A DNA stretch of 64,000 nucleotides from positions 310,001 through 374,000 of the forward strand of contig NZ_AMXN01000002.1 in assembly GCF_000332645.1 (NCBI RefSeq), in the 5' to 3' direction. The notes beneath the pieces were generated by a model that was not told where the DNA came from, searched no databases, and was given only the letters and a program-made list of their open reading frames with translations. The translations under genes were made by a program, and so were the position numbers. Shown in pieces: positions 20,265-29,948 of the stretch (the first letter of the stretch is position 1; the number at the start of each line of letters is the position of its first letter). The stretch comes from Bacillus inaquosorum KCTC 13429. GTDB lineage: Bacteria; Bacillota; Bacilli; Bacillales; Bacillaceae.

Positions 20265-20290
20265 AGCCCGCCTTATGAGACGGGCTTTTC
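20263..20290. terminator. Terminator between left-end genes and the secreted protein gene
   Basis: Stem AAAGCCCG (20263-20270) with CGGGCTTT (20281-20288), T-run TTTTC on the plus strand. It can serve both convergent transcripts. Confidence 0.75.
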
Positions 20291-20307
20291 GGGCGAGGTT
20301 ATTACCT

Positions 20308-21165
20308 TTACACTTTCTTAACGCCTCCGTAAACACTTCCTTTTGCAGTAGACCCTATAAACGCCTCAACAAGAGCTGAGTTTAAAACGATGCCGGCCCA
20401 TTTAAAACCTACAATGGATTCAACATATATACGTGAATAAACCTCTCTATAGGCATATCCTCCATGGCTGGCGTCCCGGTCTTGTCCTAATACCCTAGGA
20501 GAGATTGCCAAAGCTGTCCCCATCGGGTGGCGCTGATAGTCGCCATCTTTATAAGTAGCCCAAACTTTTTTGCCGTCATATTTAAATCTTCCTTCGGCCC
20601 AAAGTGTGAAGAGCTTCGGTCCACCAAGTCCATAAGCAATACCAGTGGTCCTTTCTGTTTTTGTAGTGCCTTGGACGCTTGCATCAGAGTCTGGAGAGTC
20701 AGTTAAAGTTTTTTGCTCAAGTATCTGGATATCCCCCAGATCACCTAGATAAACCTTAACCGTACTGTTTTGTGTTTCAAAAGTAAGCACATCCCCATAG
20801 GATTTGCTTTTTTCTTGTTCAGCCATAAAGCTGTTCATATTGAAAGCTTTACCGTTGAATTTTTCTAGTTCTGATTTCATTTCTGGGAAAACATCATAAA
20901 GTGATATGTCTGGATTGCTGAATGCTTTTGGTGCTGGATTGTTTTTGTAGTGATTTGAAATAGTTTTTTCAACTTTTTCCAAAGAAGAGTTTTTGGGTAG
21001 ATTTTCTAGGTTGGATTTTAACAAAGGAACTGTTTTTTCAACGTAATTTCTAATGTCATTTATATCTTGCTGTGACTTTTGTTTAGGTGCTGCGCTCGCA
21101 GCTCCTCCGAAGATACTAAATACCAACGAAAAGGTCAGACAGAAAAGCAATATTTTTTTCACAAT
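20308..21165 (-). CDS. Secreted protein of unknown function, candidate lysogenic-conversion gene
   Basis: About 285 residues from a GTG at 21165 preceded by AGGAGGAG. It has a clear signal peptide: MKKILLFCLTFSLVF, then a hydrophobic core and an ASAAP cleavage site. The mature part has a charged helical first half (DINDIRNYVEKTVPLLKSNLENL) and a Gly-, Trp- and Tyr-rich second half (GIAYGLGGPKLFTLWAEGRF, HGGYAYREVYSRIYVES) ending in a hydrophobic GIVLNSALVEAFIG. I do not recognise the family. Its place between the lysis genes and attL is where temperate phages carry genes expressed in the lysogen. A secreted toxin or bacteriocin-like protein is one possibility. Confidence 0.6.
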   Translation of the reverse strand: MVKKILLFCLTFSLVFSIFGGAASAAPKQKSQQDINDIRNYVEKTVPLLKSNLENLPKNSSLEKVEKTISNHYKNNPAPKAFSNPDISLYDVFPEMKSELEKFNGKAFNMNSFMAEQEKSKSYGDVLTFETQNSTVKVYLGDLGDIQILEQKTLTDSPDSDASVQGTTKTERTTGIAYGLGGPKLFTLWAEGRFKYDGKKVWATYKDGDYQRHPMGTALAISPRVLGQDRDASHGGYAYREVYSRIYVESIVGFKWAGIVLNSALVEAFIGSTAKGSVYGGVKKV

Positions 21166-21220
21166 AATCTCCTCCTGTTTATTTTCCACCTCGCCCCCTT
21201 ATATACATTTCTTTACATTT

Positions 21221-21400
21221 TTACTTTTTCCTGCCTCTAACTTTTTGGGTATAATGATATATCAGATAAACAATCAGAAAGACCAATGCTGCTATGGCAA
21301 TATAGTATAACGGCATCGCTAGGAATGGTGCAAAATTCGCTATGACCAACAATATAATGATGGCTATCCCATACAGACTTATAAAGCGTAGTAATGCCAT
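21221..21400 (-). CDS. Small membrane protein of 59 residues
   Basis: Starts MALLRFISLYGIAIIILLV, with two hydrophobic segments (IAIIILLVIANFAPFLAMPL and YIAIAALVFLIVYLIY) and a basic tail. AAGGGGGG lies 5 bases ahead of the ATG. It stands directly upstream of the secreted 285-residue protein on the same strand, so the two may work together, for example as an immunity or export partner. That link is inferred from neighbourhood only. Confidence 0.6.
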   Translation of the reverse strand: MALLRFISLYGIAIIILLVIANFAPFLAMPLYYIAIAALVFLIVYLIYHYTQKVRGRKK

Positions 21401-21503
21401 ATTATCCCCCCTTGCTGTTTCCATCATTTTAACAAAAAAAGTCAGCTACTAAAGGGCTATTTTTGATCAGTGATGTCACAATTAGCAAGGAAGGACTATA
21501 AGA

Positions 21504-22436
21504 TTATTTCAATAATGCTTCAATTTTCGCTTTGGTCTTAGGACCATAAATGCCGTCAGCAGTCAGGCCATTTACTGACTGGAATCGTTTGACTGCATTT
21601 GCTGTTTTCGGACCATACACGCCATCAATGCCGTTATTCTTCGCCCCTTTATCCGGATAGAAATAAAGAGCTGCCAGCGCTTTTTGAATCCTCCTTACGT
21701 CATCCCCTTTTCGCATAGGACTTGTTACTTTAAAGGTGCCAGAAGGCAGCGCATATGACGTTTTTTTACTGCTTGGTTTAGTGCTGGAACCTTCAAGCTT
21801 TAACTTTTGGCCAACTGTGATTTTATTAGGGTCTTTAATGTTATTCCAGCTCTGAAGATTTGCCACACTCACCCCGTGCTCTTTTGCAATTTCGGAAAGA
21901 GTATCGCCTTTTTTGACGGTGTAGGTATCTCCGGTGTTTTTCTTAACTGTTTTTGTCGGCGAAGATGCAGCACCGTTGATTCCTGCTTTAAATGAATCCC
22001 AACGGTCCAGCAACTTCCGAGGGCACTCTTTACCTGACCAATGTTTATGAGGCACGACATTAGCAAAAGAAATCCCCTGTTCTTTCATCAATTTCTTGAT
22101 AAGCCACTGAGCATTTGAAACAGCTTTTTCAAAGTCCCCATCACTATTTTCACAGATTTCAATACCAATTGTTTTACGGTTTCCTGTCCCGTTTCCGTCT
22201 CCTGCGTGCCAGCCATTTTCATTTAAAGGAAGGTGCTGATAAATCTTTTTATCATCCACAGTAAAGTGCCAGCTGGTTGCTGTTTCCGGATTTTTAACAT
22301 ACCTACCATGACTGGCAGCGTCCGCACCTTTCGCAGTATTCGAAGTATTATGAACCGTAATATACAGAGGATTCATAGGGTAAGCTGGTCTGTTTTTATT
22401 TCCTTTCGGAATGAAGTCTTGGATAATGTTTACCAT
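21504..22436 (-). CDS. Endolysin: N-acetylmuramoyl-L-alanine amidase with LysM and PG-binding domains
   Basis: Three domains in 310 residues. An Amidase_2 zinc domain (about 20-150) has [17 protein letters not shown] and [13 protein letters not shown] LysM repeat (about 172-214) reads [22 protein letters not shown]-terminal peptidoglycan-binding domain (about 235-309) has [16 protein letters not shown]. This is the build of XlyA/XlyB-type lysins. It cuts the amide bond between MurNAc and L-Ala to lyse the host. It follows the holin gene on the same strand. Confidence 0.93.
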   Translation of the reverse strand: MVNIIQDFIPKGNKNRPAYPMNPLYITVHNTSNTAKGADAASHGRYVKNPETATSWHFTVDDKKIYQHLPLNENGWHAGDGNGTGNRKTIGIEICENSDGDFEKAVSNAQWLIKKLMKEQGISFANVVPHKHWSGKECPRKLLDRWDSFKAGINGAASSPTKTVKKNTGDTYTVKKGDTLSEIAKEHGVSVANLQSWNNIKDPNKITVGQKLKLEGSSTKPSSKKTSYALPSGTFKVTSPMRKGDDVRRIQKALAALYFYPDKGAKNNGIDGVYGPKTANAVKRFQSVNGLTADGIYGPKTKAKIEALLK

Positions 22437-22478
22437 GTTTCATCGTCTCCTTTGTTATTTATAGAAAAAGCCGCTGGG

Positions 22479-22901
22479 TTATCCAGCAGCCTGTTCATCC
22501 TTTTCGTTTGTTTGTTCGTTGTCGTTTTCAATTACGTGGAGCCTGTCCGTAATGGCAGCCGGAATCTTAACACCGATCTGTGCAAGGTTCTCAGTAATAG
22601 AAAGCCCTTCATTGGCGATATAAAAAAGAACGGTTCCAAATGTCAGGACCCCGTTCAGATTAAGAATTGTATCTATGATGTTTGCCACGATGACCACCAG
22701 AAAACTGAGCATCTTACGCACATAACCGAACCAAGCGCTCCGGCTCCGGAGCTTTTTGAATTTCCAAGCTTTGATCACGCCCGTTATTACATCGAGAATA
22801 CTGAGAACTAGCAGTAAATCAAGGTACTTCACACCCCCAAACAAGTAAACTCTCGCTAAATCCAATGTTTCAAAATTAATAAACACCGTTGTCTCCTCCA
22901 T
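22479..22901 (-). CDS. Holin (holin_4 / toxin-secretion holin family)
   Basis: A 140-residue protein with three hydrophobic stretches (YLDLLLVLSILDVITGVIKAW, MLSFLVVIVANIIDTIL, GTVLFYIANEGLSI) and a polar acidic C terminus (ENDNEQTNEKDEQAAG). The DVITGVIKAWK and NEGLSITENLA segments are typical of the phage holin_4 family. It forms membrane lesions that release the amidase. Gene order holin-endolysin at the end of the late operon supports the call. Confidence 0.88.
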   Translation of the reverse strand: MEETTVFINFETLDLARVYLFGGVKYLDLLLVLSILDVITGVIKAWKFKKLRSRSAWFGYVRKMLSFLVVIVANIIDTILNLNGVLTFGTVLFYIANEGLSITENLAQIGVKIPAAITDRLHVIENDNEQTNEKDEQAAG

Positions 22902-22951
22902 TTCTTGTTATCACCTCCTTAGAGGCAAAAATAAAAACGCCTATTAAGCGT

Positions 22952-23152
22952 TTATCCTTCTTTGTTCAATTCAACCCCAGCAGGCTCGTCAGTCTCCCCA
23001 GAAGGGACGTCGCTGGGAAAAGGGTATTCCTTTCCGGTAATTTCTTTATATTGAATATCTGTTATCTTGCCTAGTTCCACATATTTAGCAACATCTTCAT
23101 CATTGTAAGCCTTCCAGCTGTAGCAGTATTGAATACATTTAAACCATTCCAT
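22952..23152 (-). CDS. XkdX-family phage protein
   Basis: A 66-residue protein with the family pattern (W at residue 3, Y-x-W, then AYNDEDVAKYVELGKITDIQY and EITGKEY). XkdX proteins are encoded at the end of tail modules in Bacillus prophages such as PBSX; their role is unknown. It directly follows the 121-residue tail gene, with no gap. Confidence 0.75.
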   Translation of the reverse strand: MEWFKCIQYCYSWKAYNDEDVAKYVELGKITDIQYKEITGKEYPFPSDVPSGETDEPAGVELNKEG

Positions 23153-23518
23153 TTACAACACTCCTTTTTCAGTCAAAGACATTAATAAGCTCGCTATTGT
23201 CTCGGCTTGCTCTTGCGATTGTTTTTGCGTTTCCGCCAGCTGCATGAGCAGCAACGCGTTTTGTTCTTTTAATTGGCTTACCGGCGACACTTCGGATGTC
23301 CCGGCGCTTAGAATCTCGTCAATCTCTTCCTGTGTGGCTGTCTCCGTCCATTCCTGATTCTCCGCATCAAACTTTGGCTTAAATAAAGAAGGAGAGTCAG
23401 GCAGCTCTACGGTCGTGCAATCTGCAGGAATGATATAATTACCTTTTTCGTCTATTTCAGTGACTAATATGGGTTCAATAAACATATAATTCTCATCATA
23501 TCTATAAACCTGTAACAT
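23153..23518 (-). CDS. Tail-associated protein (XkdW-like)
   Basis: A 121-residue protein. It opens MLQVYRYDENYMFIEPILV and has a small beta domain with PKFDAENQEWTETAT, a pattern seen in short phage tail-fibre assembly proteins. A coiled-coil stretch follows (SQLKEQNALLLMQLAETQKQ). It lies between the baseplate protein and XkdX, as xkdW does in PBSX. It may help assemble or decorate the fibres; that is inferred. Confidence 0.55.
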   Translation of the reverse strand: MLQVYRYDENYMFIEPILVTEIDEKGNYIIPADCTTVELPDSPSLFKPKFDAENQEWTETATQEEIDEILSAGTSEVSPVSQLKEQNALLLMQLAETQKQSQEQAETIASLLMSLTEKGVL

Positions 23519-23529
23519 TCTTAACCTCC

Positions 23530-25296
23530 TTAGTTTAAAGCAACAACGGCATCCATGTAGTAGCCCGTCACATTGCTGTCATTGTTTGAGTGAATACCGG
23601 TCAGCTTCATATCTCCGCTCGCATTAATAAATAACTTACTATATCCCGTTGTACCTGAAACCGGGACCATCACGGCCGCACCGTTTGCCGGCAGTCTGTC
23701 AGCTGGGATTGTCCCGCACACAACCTCACGTGTTGCTGTGATATGCCCACGCAGCAAAAGAAGAATTCCACATTTCGCATACTGGAACGGCCTGTCTCCT
23801 GTAGCAGCCCCATTTTTAAGCGTGACGTTTTGCCACACAATAGTTTCAAAGTCTGCATCTGTTATGAATCTTTTCCACCCTTTAAAAACACCGTTAGTGT
23901 GGATTGTAGCGTGCCAAAGGGTGTTATCGTAACTTCTCCATGCTAGGATTGACTTTCTACCAGAATCACCTTCTATGACGTCATAATTGAACCAAGAGCT
24001 GTCATTTTCAACCGGATTGTTTTTAACTAGATTTCCGGAAGCAAAATAAAACCCTGAACTCAATGTTAAAACATCTGCCCCATCAGCTAATTGGGTCCGT
24101 TTCCCGTCATCCTTTGTCAGCTTTGCCAACTGGCCGCCGTTCCATTTATCTCTCTCATTTTGTGAGATATGCCGGATGGAATTGTAGTTATGAGCATTAA
24201 ACTCGGCTAAAGAAGCTTGCTGCACATTGTCTACCTTATCCAAGCCTACTTGCGCTTTTGTTACTGCATGGGGGTTGTCCTTTCTATTTGCGTGAGCATC
24301 TACCTTTGACTGAGCACCCGCGATGGTCTCAGCAGGGAACCAGTTGATCTTCGTATGATTCGAGTTGTAATAGAACCACCAAGCATTCCCATTCACGTCC
24401 ACGGCGTACCCCATGCCAATCCCTGGCTGACCTACAAGCTGCATACCGCGCAAGCTTGATGATGACGGGTTATCAGTAACGGCATTTGTCCCATAAAAAG
24501 AGACAGTCCCAACATCTTTAAGCGAATCATAAAAAGAGCCCTCTGTGAGGTTGTATTTCTGTGTTCCGTTCTCTGCTGTTATCCTAAAGGTTTGACCGCT
24601 ATTCCACTTGGTTCTCTCACTAGAAGAAATGTGTTTAGTTGCATCCGATACATGCAGGTCAAAATCTTGTTTAGAAGCTTGCTGCACATTGTCCACATTG
24701 CCCAATCCTATTTGGCTTTTCGTCACCCCGTGAGGGTTCGACTTATTCCTTGTGTGAGTATCCAGATTCGCCTGGACAGCGTCAGCTTTCTCCTGTGCGC
24801 CTGCCTTTGTCTCAACATTATCCAAGTCTTTAAATTTCTCCTGAAGGTCCGATACTATCGCCTCAACTGACTGCCTCAATGTCTCAAAATCTTCAATGTA
24901 ATACTCAGCAATTGGGACAATATCCGAATCAATAAGGTCTTTGTCTATCTGAAAAGCAAACTGAGTGACGCCCAGTGACTGTTTATTGTCGTAATACAAA
25001 TTAAGAGACGCTTGAACCTTGCCGTAATGCTTGATTTCTTCACTTGTCAAAACGTATTCAGCAATGCCGTTCAACTTATCGACGATCGTTATATTCTTGA
25101 TGAACTTACTACCGTCGGCCATTACCAAAACAAGTTTCCCAGTCACCGCGGACAAAGGTAAAGGGACGCCATCTTTGAACACTTTAAATGTCAATTTGGC
25201 CGTCCCTATATCTTGCGTACTAAAATGTATGTTTGTTGTCCTGCTGCTTGAGCCAGTACCTACATTGGCACTGATCGCAGCATCTTTATAGATCAT
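23530..25296 (-). CDS. BppU-like upper baseplate / tail fibre protein
   Basis: A 588-residue protein. The N-terminal 150 residues form a BppU_N-type beta domain (TAKLTFKVFKDGVPLPLS, ADGSKFIKNITIVDK, YGKVQASLNLYYD). Next is a coiled-coil, then two shaft repeats containing NPHGVTKSQIGLGNVDNVQQ and NPHAVTKAQVGLDKVDNVQQ, each followed by a HIS...ER-KWN-GQ segment. The last 200 residues hold a pyocin-knob-like region and a C-terminal LKNGA...RPFQYAKCG domain shared with the neighbouring 631-residue protein. It probably forms trimers on the baseplate that contact the host wall. Confidence 0.8.
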   Translation of the reverse strand: MIYKDAAISANVGTGSSSRTTNIHFSTQDIGTAKLTFKVFKDGVPLPLSAVTGKLVLVMADGSKFIKNITIVDKLNGIAEYVLTSEEIKHYGKVQASLNLYYDNKQSLGVTQFAFQIDKDLIDSDIVPIAEYYIEDFETLRQSVEAIVSDLQEKFKDLDNVETKAGAQEKADAVQANLDTHTRNKSNPHGVTKSQIGLGNVDNVQQASKQDFDLHVSDATKHISSSERTKWNSGQTFRITAENGTQKYNLTEGSFYDSLKDVGTVSFYGTNAVTDNPSSSSLRGMQLVGQPGIGMGYAVDVNGNAWWFYYNSNHTKINWFPAETIAGAQSKVDAHANRKDNPHAVTKAQVGLDKVDNVQQASLAEFNAHNYNSIRHISQNERDKWNGGQLAKLTKDDGKRTQLADGADVLTLSSGFYFASGNLVKNNPVENDSSWFNYDVIEGDSGRKSILAWRSYDNTLWHATIHTNGVFKGWKRFITDADFETIVWQNVTLKNGAATGDRPFQYAKCGILLLLRGHITATREVVCGTIPADRLPANGAAVMVPVSGTTGYSKLFINASGDMKLTGIHSNNDSNVTGYYMDAVVALN

Positions 25297-25308
25297 GAAT
25301 CCCCCTCC

Positions 25309-27204
25309 TTACCCTATCGGGAAGACAATATTTAGGTATGTGTAAGTGACCGCGTCCACACTGTTGACATTAAAGCCCCATGCAACAATCTCACCGTTGG
25401 CACGCACATCTATTTTCCGATCCCCAGACGTTCCGGCAACCTGGCAACCGGTAAACCAAGCCTTCCCTGGCCTAGCACCTGCCGGCAGGACTGCAAATAT
25501 TACCCCGTCCGTTTCCGGGATTTTAACCCTCCCACGCAAATAAACAAGACCGCCGTTAATGGCATACTGCAGCTTATCATCTGAATCCGGATTTGAAGCC
25601 CCGTTTTTCAAGGGTAGATTTGTCCAATCTAAAGCCTGGCTGGACATAAGCTCCGTCCAATCCCCGGCAACACCTGCGTTAGTGACAACACGCGTATAAA
25701 TTTTGATGGGACGCCCTGTAGAGTTTCGGGTCAGTGTCTGAATAACAGACCCGGATATGTCAGCCGGCGCAACATGAAACCACCAGCCCGCGTCCCCGCC
25801 CGCTGGGTGATCTGTCAGTTTGGAAGTCTCGGCCGTAGTCATGTAATAATAGCCGACTTGGCGAAAGTCTTTTAGTTTCGTTATTCCATCGGGCAGCCGC
25901 ATTGCATTTCCATTGTTTTTCGTTAACGGGTAGCCCTGAAACCCTTGTGATAGGTCCGTGGCAAAGGCAGCCGCATTGTCTTTTGAATGGTAGGCATACA
26001 CTTTTGCCAGGCGCTTTCCGACTGAACCCGTTGCAATCGCAGCGAATAATGATTTCTTCCCTGTCATTGGGTCTTTATAAAGAAAAACGGATTCAGGCTC
26101 CCGAAAATCCCCCTCGTATTTCCCATCAGGACCTCGGCCAAAATCACACGTAATACGTTTTTTAAGCTTCCCATCTTTGAAGCTAAACAAAGACAATTCC
26201 GCCGGATAGGTGACGCTGTTTGTGTCTCCTGTGTACCAATACAAGTCATATCCGTCGATCGTAAAGCCTTGCAGGTAATGTAAATCGTTTGGAACTGTCA
26301 CTTCTCCCAGCAGGTTATCAATACCGTTTTTCACATCATTCAATTTACGCAGCTGCACAACGCTGTCATCGTTGCTGTCTTTTAAACGTAATGCAATTAA
26401 GCCGTTTTGTTGATCAATTACAGGGATAGCATACAACTCAGTAAATTTGTTGAATCGTTTAATCCCACCGTTTCCGCCGTTGATCGTCGCACCGGCTGTG
26501 TACGGGAAACGAACCAAGTCATGACCAATCGTGCTGCCGTTTGAATCGACAACATCATAGTTTGACCAGATATACATTCTGTCGTTTTCTCGTTCAAGTC
26601 CGATTGTGGTGCCGTGCCCCCCATGAACGACTGTCATGCAATCAAGCATTACTCCGTTTTTATTCATCCTGGTAATAACGAAGTTTTGACTTTGATCTGT
26701 GTTGCCACTCCCCACCTGGGTCGCGTAAATATCGCCTGTTTTCTCGTCGATTACGAAACATTGCAGCACCGTTTTATCTGCAAGGTTCAAACTCGTGTGA
26801 TAAACGGGCGGAATTGTCGTGTAATCGAACCCGTATTCTTTTTGAACAGAGGCGTCAAGGGCAGAGAGTGATTTCTCAATCTCTACAACACGCTCATTGG
26901 CTGTGTCAAATTCTTTACCTTCACGATTTATGCGGAGGTCCAGAACCTCTTTTACATTCGTGCCGTCTGCTTTGGTAATCACGTTAGCGAAACGCTTTTT
27001 CATCGTTTCTAGTTCTGTAGAGACAGAAAGACCGCCATGATCAATTTGACTTGATTTGTGGGCGGTCGTTGAACTTTCATGATATTTAAGTTTATTGTTT
27101 AGCAGGTTGACTTCCGTTTCTGTTGCCTTGGCGTTATCGTCCAGCTGAGTAAAGAGTTTGGCGTTTGGAGCATCCCCATGCCTCTTATTAAGATAAAGCG
27201 TCAT
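25309..27204 (-). CDS. Receptor-binding tail protein with P68/TagC-like beta-propeller
   Basis: A 631-residue protein. A short N-terminal helical anchor (LFTQLDDNAKATETEVNLLNNKL) precedes a region of about 300 residues resembling the phage P68 receptor-binding protein and B. subtilis TagC: VIDEKTGDIYATQVG, VVHGGHGTTIGLE and GDFREPESVFLYKDP. These folds are beta-propellers linked to wall teichoic acid. A pyocin-knob segment (GYYYMTTAETSKLTDHP to GDWTELM) and a C-terminal domain (LKNGASNPDSDDKLQYAINGG) follow. It likely recognises teichoic acid on the host surface. Confidence 0.75.
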   Translation of the reverse strand: MTLYLNKRHGDAPNAKLFTQLDDNAKATETEVNLLNNKLKYHESSTTAHKSSQIDHGGLSVSTELETMKKRFANVITKADGTNVKEVLDLRINREGKEFDTANERVVEIEKSLSALDASVQKEYGFDYTTIPPVYHTSLNLADKTVLQCFVIDEKTGDIYATQVGSGNTDQSQNFVITRMNKNGVMLDCMTVVHGGHGTTIGLERENDRMYIWSNYDVVDSNGSTIGHDLVRFPYTAGATINGGNGGIKRFNKFTELYAIPVIDQQNGLIALRLKDSNDDSVVQLRKLNDVKNGIDNLLGEVTVPNDLHYLQGFTIDGYDLYWYTGDTNSVTYPAELSLFSFKDGKLKKRITCDFGRGPDGKYEGDFREPESVFLYKDPMTGKKSLFAAIATGSVGKRLAKVYAYHSKDNAAAFATDLSQGFQGYPLTKNNGNAMRLPDGITKLKDFRQVGYYYMTTAETSKLTDHPAGGDAGWWFHVAPADISGSVIQTLTRNSTGRPIKIYTRVVTNAGVAGDWTELMSSQALDWTNLPLKNGASNPDSDDKLQYAINGGLVYLRGRVKIPETDGVIFAVLPAGARPGKAWFTGCQVAGTSGDRKIDVRANGEIVAWGFNVNSVDAVTYTYLNIVFPIG

Positions 27205-27214
27205 GTTTTCACCT

Positions 27215-29089
27215 CTATTTCTGTCCTACTATGAGGATTTTTACTTTTGAACCTTCTGGAACACCCAGAGGATCACTTATTTTTCCGTCTTTATAAAGGG
27301 ATATATTAATGATGTTTGTGTCCACATCTTCCGCGTACAACGTATAGCCCGCCTCTTTCATAATGGAATTGGCATCGCCGGTCACATACTGGATTGCATA
27401 ATCATCATCCGTATTCAATGAAAGAATGCTCGCCGCCAAGGAAGCAAAACCATCACCAGAAGATACAGACCATTCACCATCTAAGAATTGCAAAGAGAAA
27501 GTGTATGTGGTCTGCTGTGAAGCCTGCGTATTCGCAAGGCTTTGCTTTATTTGATTGATCTCAGCAAGCCCAGAAGCCAATTGATTTTGATATTTCTTGA
27601 TGGCCTGCTCCTGATTCTTCGCGCGCCTTTTCTCCTCAATTTCCATGTCTACGCGGCTTTTTCGTTTTCCGTTAATTGTCAGGTCAGAGGGCTGTTCTGG
27701 TCTTAATGGGTTGTATGAGGCCGCTGTTGCTCTCAGCTTCCCATCAAAAGTGATCCCGTTCAAAGGCGTATCAGCATATACACGAATGGTGTCCCCCGCC
27801 ATAACCGGCTCTTCTATATCAGCCAGGGCCTGATCTAGCAATTCCACATAGTCGGCATCATAGGACACCTCTGCATAAGGATTGACTTTGGTTTTAAGTA
27901 GCTTAATCATGTCATCCTTTGTCTTGATTGAATCATCCGTGACCGGTTCCGCCCAGGATGGCTGCCCGTTAATCAGAAACTTTTTTTCTTCTGGATGAAC
28001 ATAGGTTACCGGAGGAAAGACATATTTTTCATCCTCATTCTTGAAAGTTCTGTACACCCCGATAATGTTGCCGCGCAGGAGATACATGACCGGGTCAGCT
28101 TTCTTTGTGCCTTTGGTATTTGGGTTATTGCTGTCCCTGCCTTTAAAGGTAGCTACTACCTTATAAGTCTTGCTGTCCAGGCCACGAATGATATCAAACT
28201 CTTTTTCTGTTGGGGCTGAATCTTTATAGACAGATATGGTTTTCGTCTGATCGCCTATCTTAAATTCCCATTTACCGCCCAGCTTCGACACAAGTGTTTT
28301 AAATTTAAAGCCTGTCCCTGTGAAAGAGAAAGAAAACGCGGCTCCTATTTTCTTCGTATAATCTGCTTTTAGTGAACTATCATACGCCCAGGTGCCTGTT
28401 TTGGAATCATAGGGAATGGACTGATCGCCCAGGATGTCTTTATCTTCCTTGAGCTTCCCGTATCCTTTCACCCGTGTTGTTGTGTTATCTTCCGTTGTTG
28501 TGATCTGTAAGGACGTGAGATTTGAAAGGTTATCCAGCCTTTTTACAATCTCTTTGCCAGCTTTTTTGTAAATGTATAAATGCGTGTTATTCGGGATAAT
28601 TTCAACCCCAAAGGTAGAAATGATTTCGTCCATCAGTTCAGAGGTCTTTTTATTGCCAAATCCCTCTAGCTTTTTAGCTCCGATTCCCTTTGCATCCGGC
28701 ATAATTGTAAATGTGATTTCACTGCCTTTCACTGCGTGCTTAAGTGCTTCATTGAGAGTTTTTGTACCTTCTATCGTCTCGTGAACAACATGCTTGATCG
28801 CCCTAAAGGAATAGATGTGCGTGGCTGTTATGTCTTTAGTTAGCAAGGCCCCTTCCTGTTTGATCGTGGGCGTGTTAATGAAATACTGCTGCTTTTTATA
28901 TCGCACCTCGTCGATAATAATAAAATTTCTTCCGACTAAAGCATTGAAAGGGATCTGATTGTACTCAGTCAAGGTAATTGAAAAAGACAAATCCTTTTTC
29001 CCCGTGACGTCATCATTCACTTTAGGCTCAACGTGAATAAGCTCATGTTTTTGACCGGTTTTAATGTCATGGACAAACATCTGATTCAA
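27215..29089 (-). CDS. Tail-associated protein Tal (prophage endopeptidase tail family)
   Basis: A 624-residue protein. The first 230 residues match the gp27-like prophage tail family: FVHDIKTGQKHELIHVE, FNALVGRNFIIIDEVRYKKQQY, then KHVVHETIEGTKTLNEAL. Residues about 235-340 look like an inserted beta-sandwich (TGTWAYDSSLKADYTKKIGAAF), perhaps carbohydrate-binding. The C-terminal third has a coiled-coil (NQEQAIKKYQNQLASGLAEINQIKQSL) that may hold the fibres. It forms the hub at the tail tip, downstream of Dit as in other siphoviruses. Confidence 0.85.
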   Translation of the reverse strand: MNQMFVHDIKTGQKHELIHVEPKVNDDVTGKKDLSFSITLTEYNQIPFNALVGRNFIIIDEVRYKKQQYFINTPTIKQEGALLTKDITATHIYSFRAIKHVVHETIEGTKTLNEALKHAVKGSEITFTIMPDAKGIGAKKLEGFGNKKTSELMDEIISTFGVEIIPNNTHLYIYKKAGKEIVKRLDNLSNLTSLQITTTEDNTTTRVKGYGKLKEDKDILGDQSIPYDSKTGTWAYDSSLKADYTKKIGAAFSFSFTGTGFKFKTLVSKLGGKWEFKIGDQTKTISVYKDSAPTEKEFDIIRGLDSKTYKVVATFKGRDSNNPNTKGTKKADPVMYLLRGNIIGVYRTFKNEDEKYVFPPVTYVHPEEKKFLINGQPSWAEPVTDDSIKTKDDMIKLLKTKVNPYAEVSYDADYVELLDQALADIEEPVMAGDTIRVYADTPLNGITFDGKLRATAASYNPLRPEQPSDLTINGKRKSRVDMEIEEKRRAKNQEQAIKKYQNQLASGLAEINQIKQSLANTQASQQTTYTFSLQFLDGEWSVSSGDGFASLAASILSLNTDDDYAIQYVTGDANSIMKEAGYTLYAEDVDTNIINISLYKDGKISDPLGVPEGSKVKILIVGQK

Positions 29090-29102
29090 AGAGCCTCACC
29101 CC

Positions 29103-29936
29103 CTATTTATAATAAAAGTGTGTAATGAATCGGATATCGCTGTAGGTAGCTCCGGCAATCCTAAATTGATTCTGGCCGGCTGCAAGAGTCGGGAACCGCC
29201 CACTCCTATCGGAAATAGGCGCAGAGTTCTTCAAAATGTGATGCTTCAAAAGCGTTATCTTATCCGTTTTTGAAAATTTCCCGTTCAGCGTCAGGGTCTC
29301 ATTTGTTGTGATATTAGTGATTGAAATATCAGTACCCTGCAGATACATTTCGACGTTGTAATTGTAGTTAATCGGGTCCAGTCTTACGTCCCCTATGTTA
29401 TCCACTACAAAAGAATTTTTATTTTGAAAGTGAAACACAGGTGTTGAGTCCCGCCGGATATTCATGCCCAAGTGAAACTTTTCGTCCTTCAATTCCATAG
29501 ATGCAGTGCTGTCATTTAAAGACTCAGCAAGTCCCTGAATGGCCGTTAATGTAATATCCACTTCCTGATACTTTTTGCCGTTTTCTTGATAGATGGAAAA
29601 TGCGTCATCACACGTAACAAGCCATCGTTTATAAGGCTGCTGCGTATTGATCACATAATAGGGATCCTCTCTTATAAAAAGGTTGTACACGGCGTCCCTT
29701 TTAATTTGGAACTGGTAAGAGCTGTTTGCCTCCACGAGCACTTTTATGTTGATTTTTCTTTCTGTGTATCGTCCAGTGTTCCCCCGCTTAAGCATCATCG
29801 TCCCATTAATGAGCGCGTTTGTTCCTGCCGTCTGCCTTTCGAACACTGGCGCCTCCGGCCTAAATGAAGAAAGCGAGACACCTGGAAGAGTCTCGCTTAA
29901 ATACTTGCCGTCTATTATTAGATCATAGTTTATCAA
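29103..29936 (-). CDS. Distal tail protein Dit
   Basis: A 277-residue protein of the Sipho_tail family: LIIDGKYLSETLPGVSLSSFRPEAP near the N terminus, followed by RYTERKINIKVLVEAN. Dit forms a hexameric hub joining the tail tube to Tal and the fibres. Its place between tape measure and Tal is the standard one. Confidence 0.88.
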   Translation of the reverse strand: MINYDLIIDGKYLSETLPGVSLSSFRPEAPVFERQTAGTNALINGTMMLKRGNTGRYTERKINIKVLVEANSSYQFQIKRDAVYNLFIREDPYYVINTQQPYKRWLVTCDDAFSIYQENGKKYQEVDITLTAIQGLAESLNDSTASMELKDEKFHLGMNIRRDSTPVFHFQNKNSFVVDNIGDVRLDPINYNYNVEMYLQGTDISITNITTNETLTLNGKFSKTDKITLLKHHILKNSAPISDRSGRFPTLAAGQNQFRIAGATYSDIRFITHFYYK

Positions 29937-29948
29937 CCTACCACTCTC

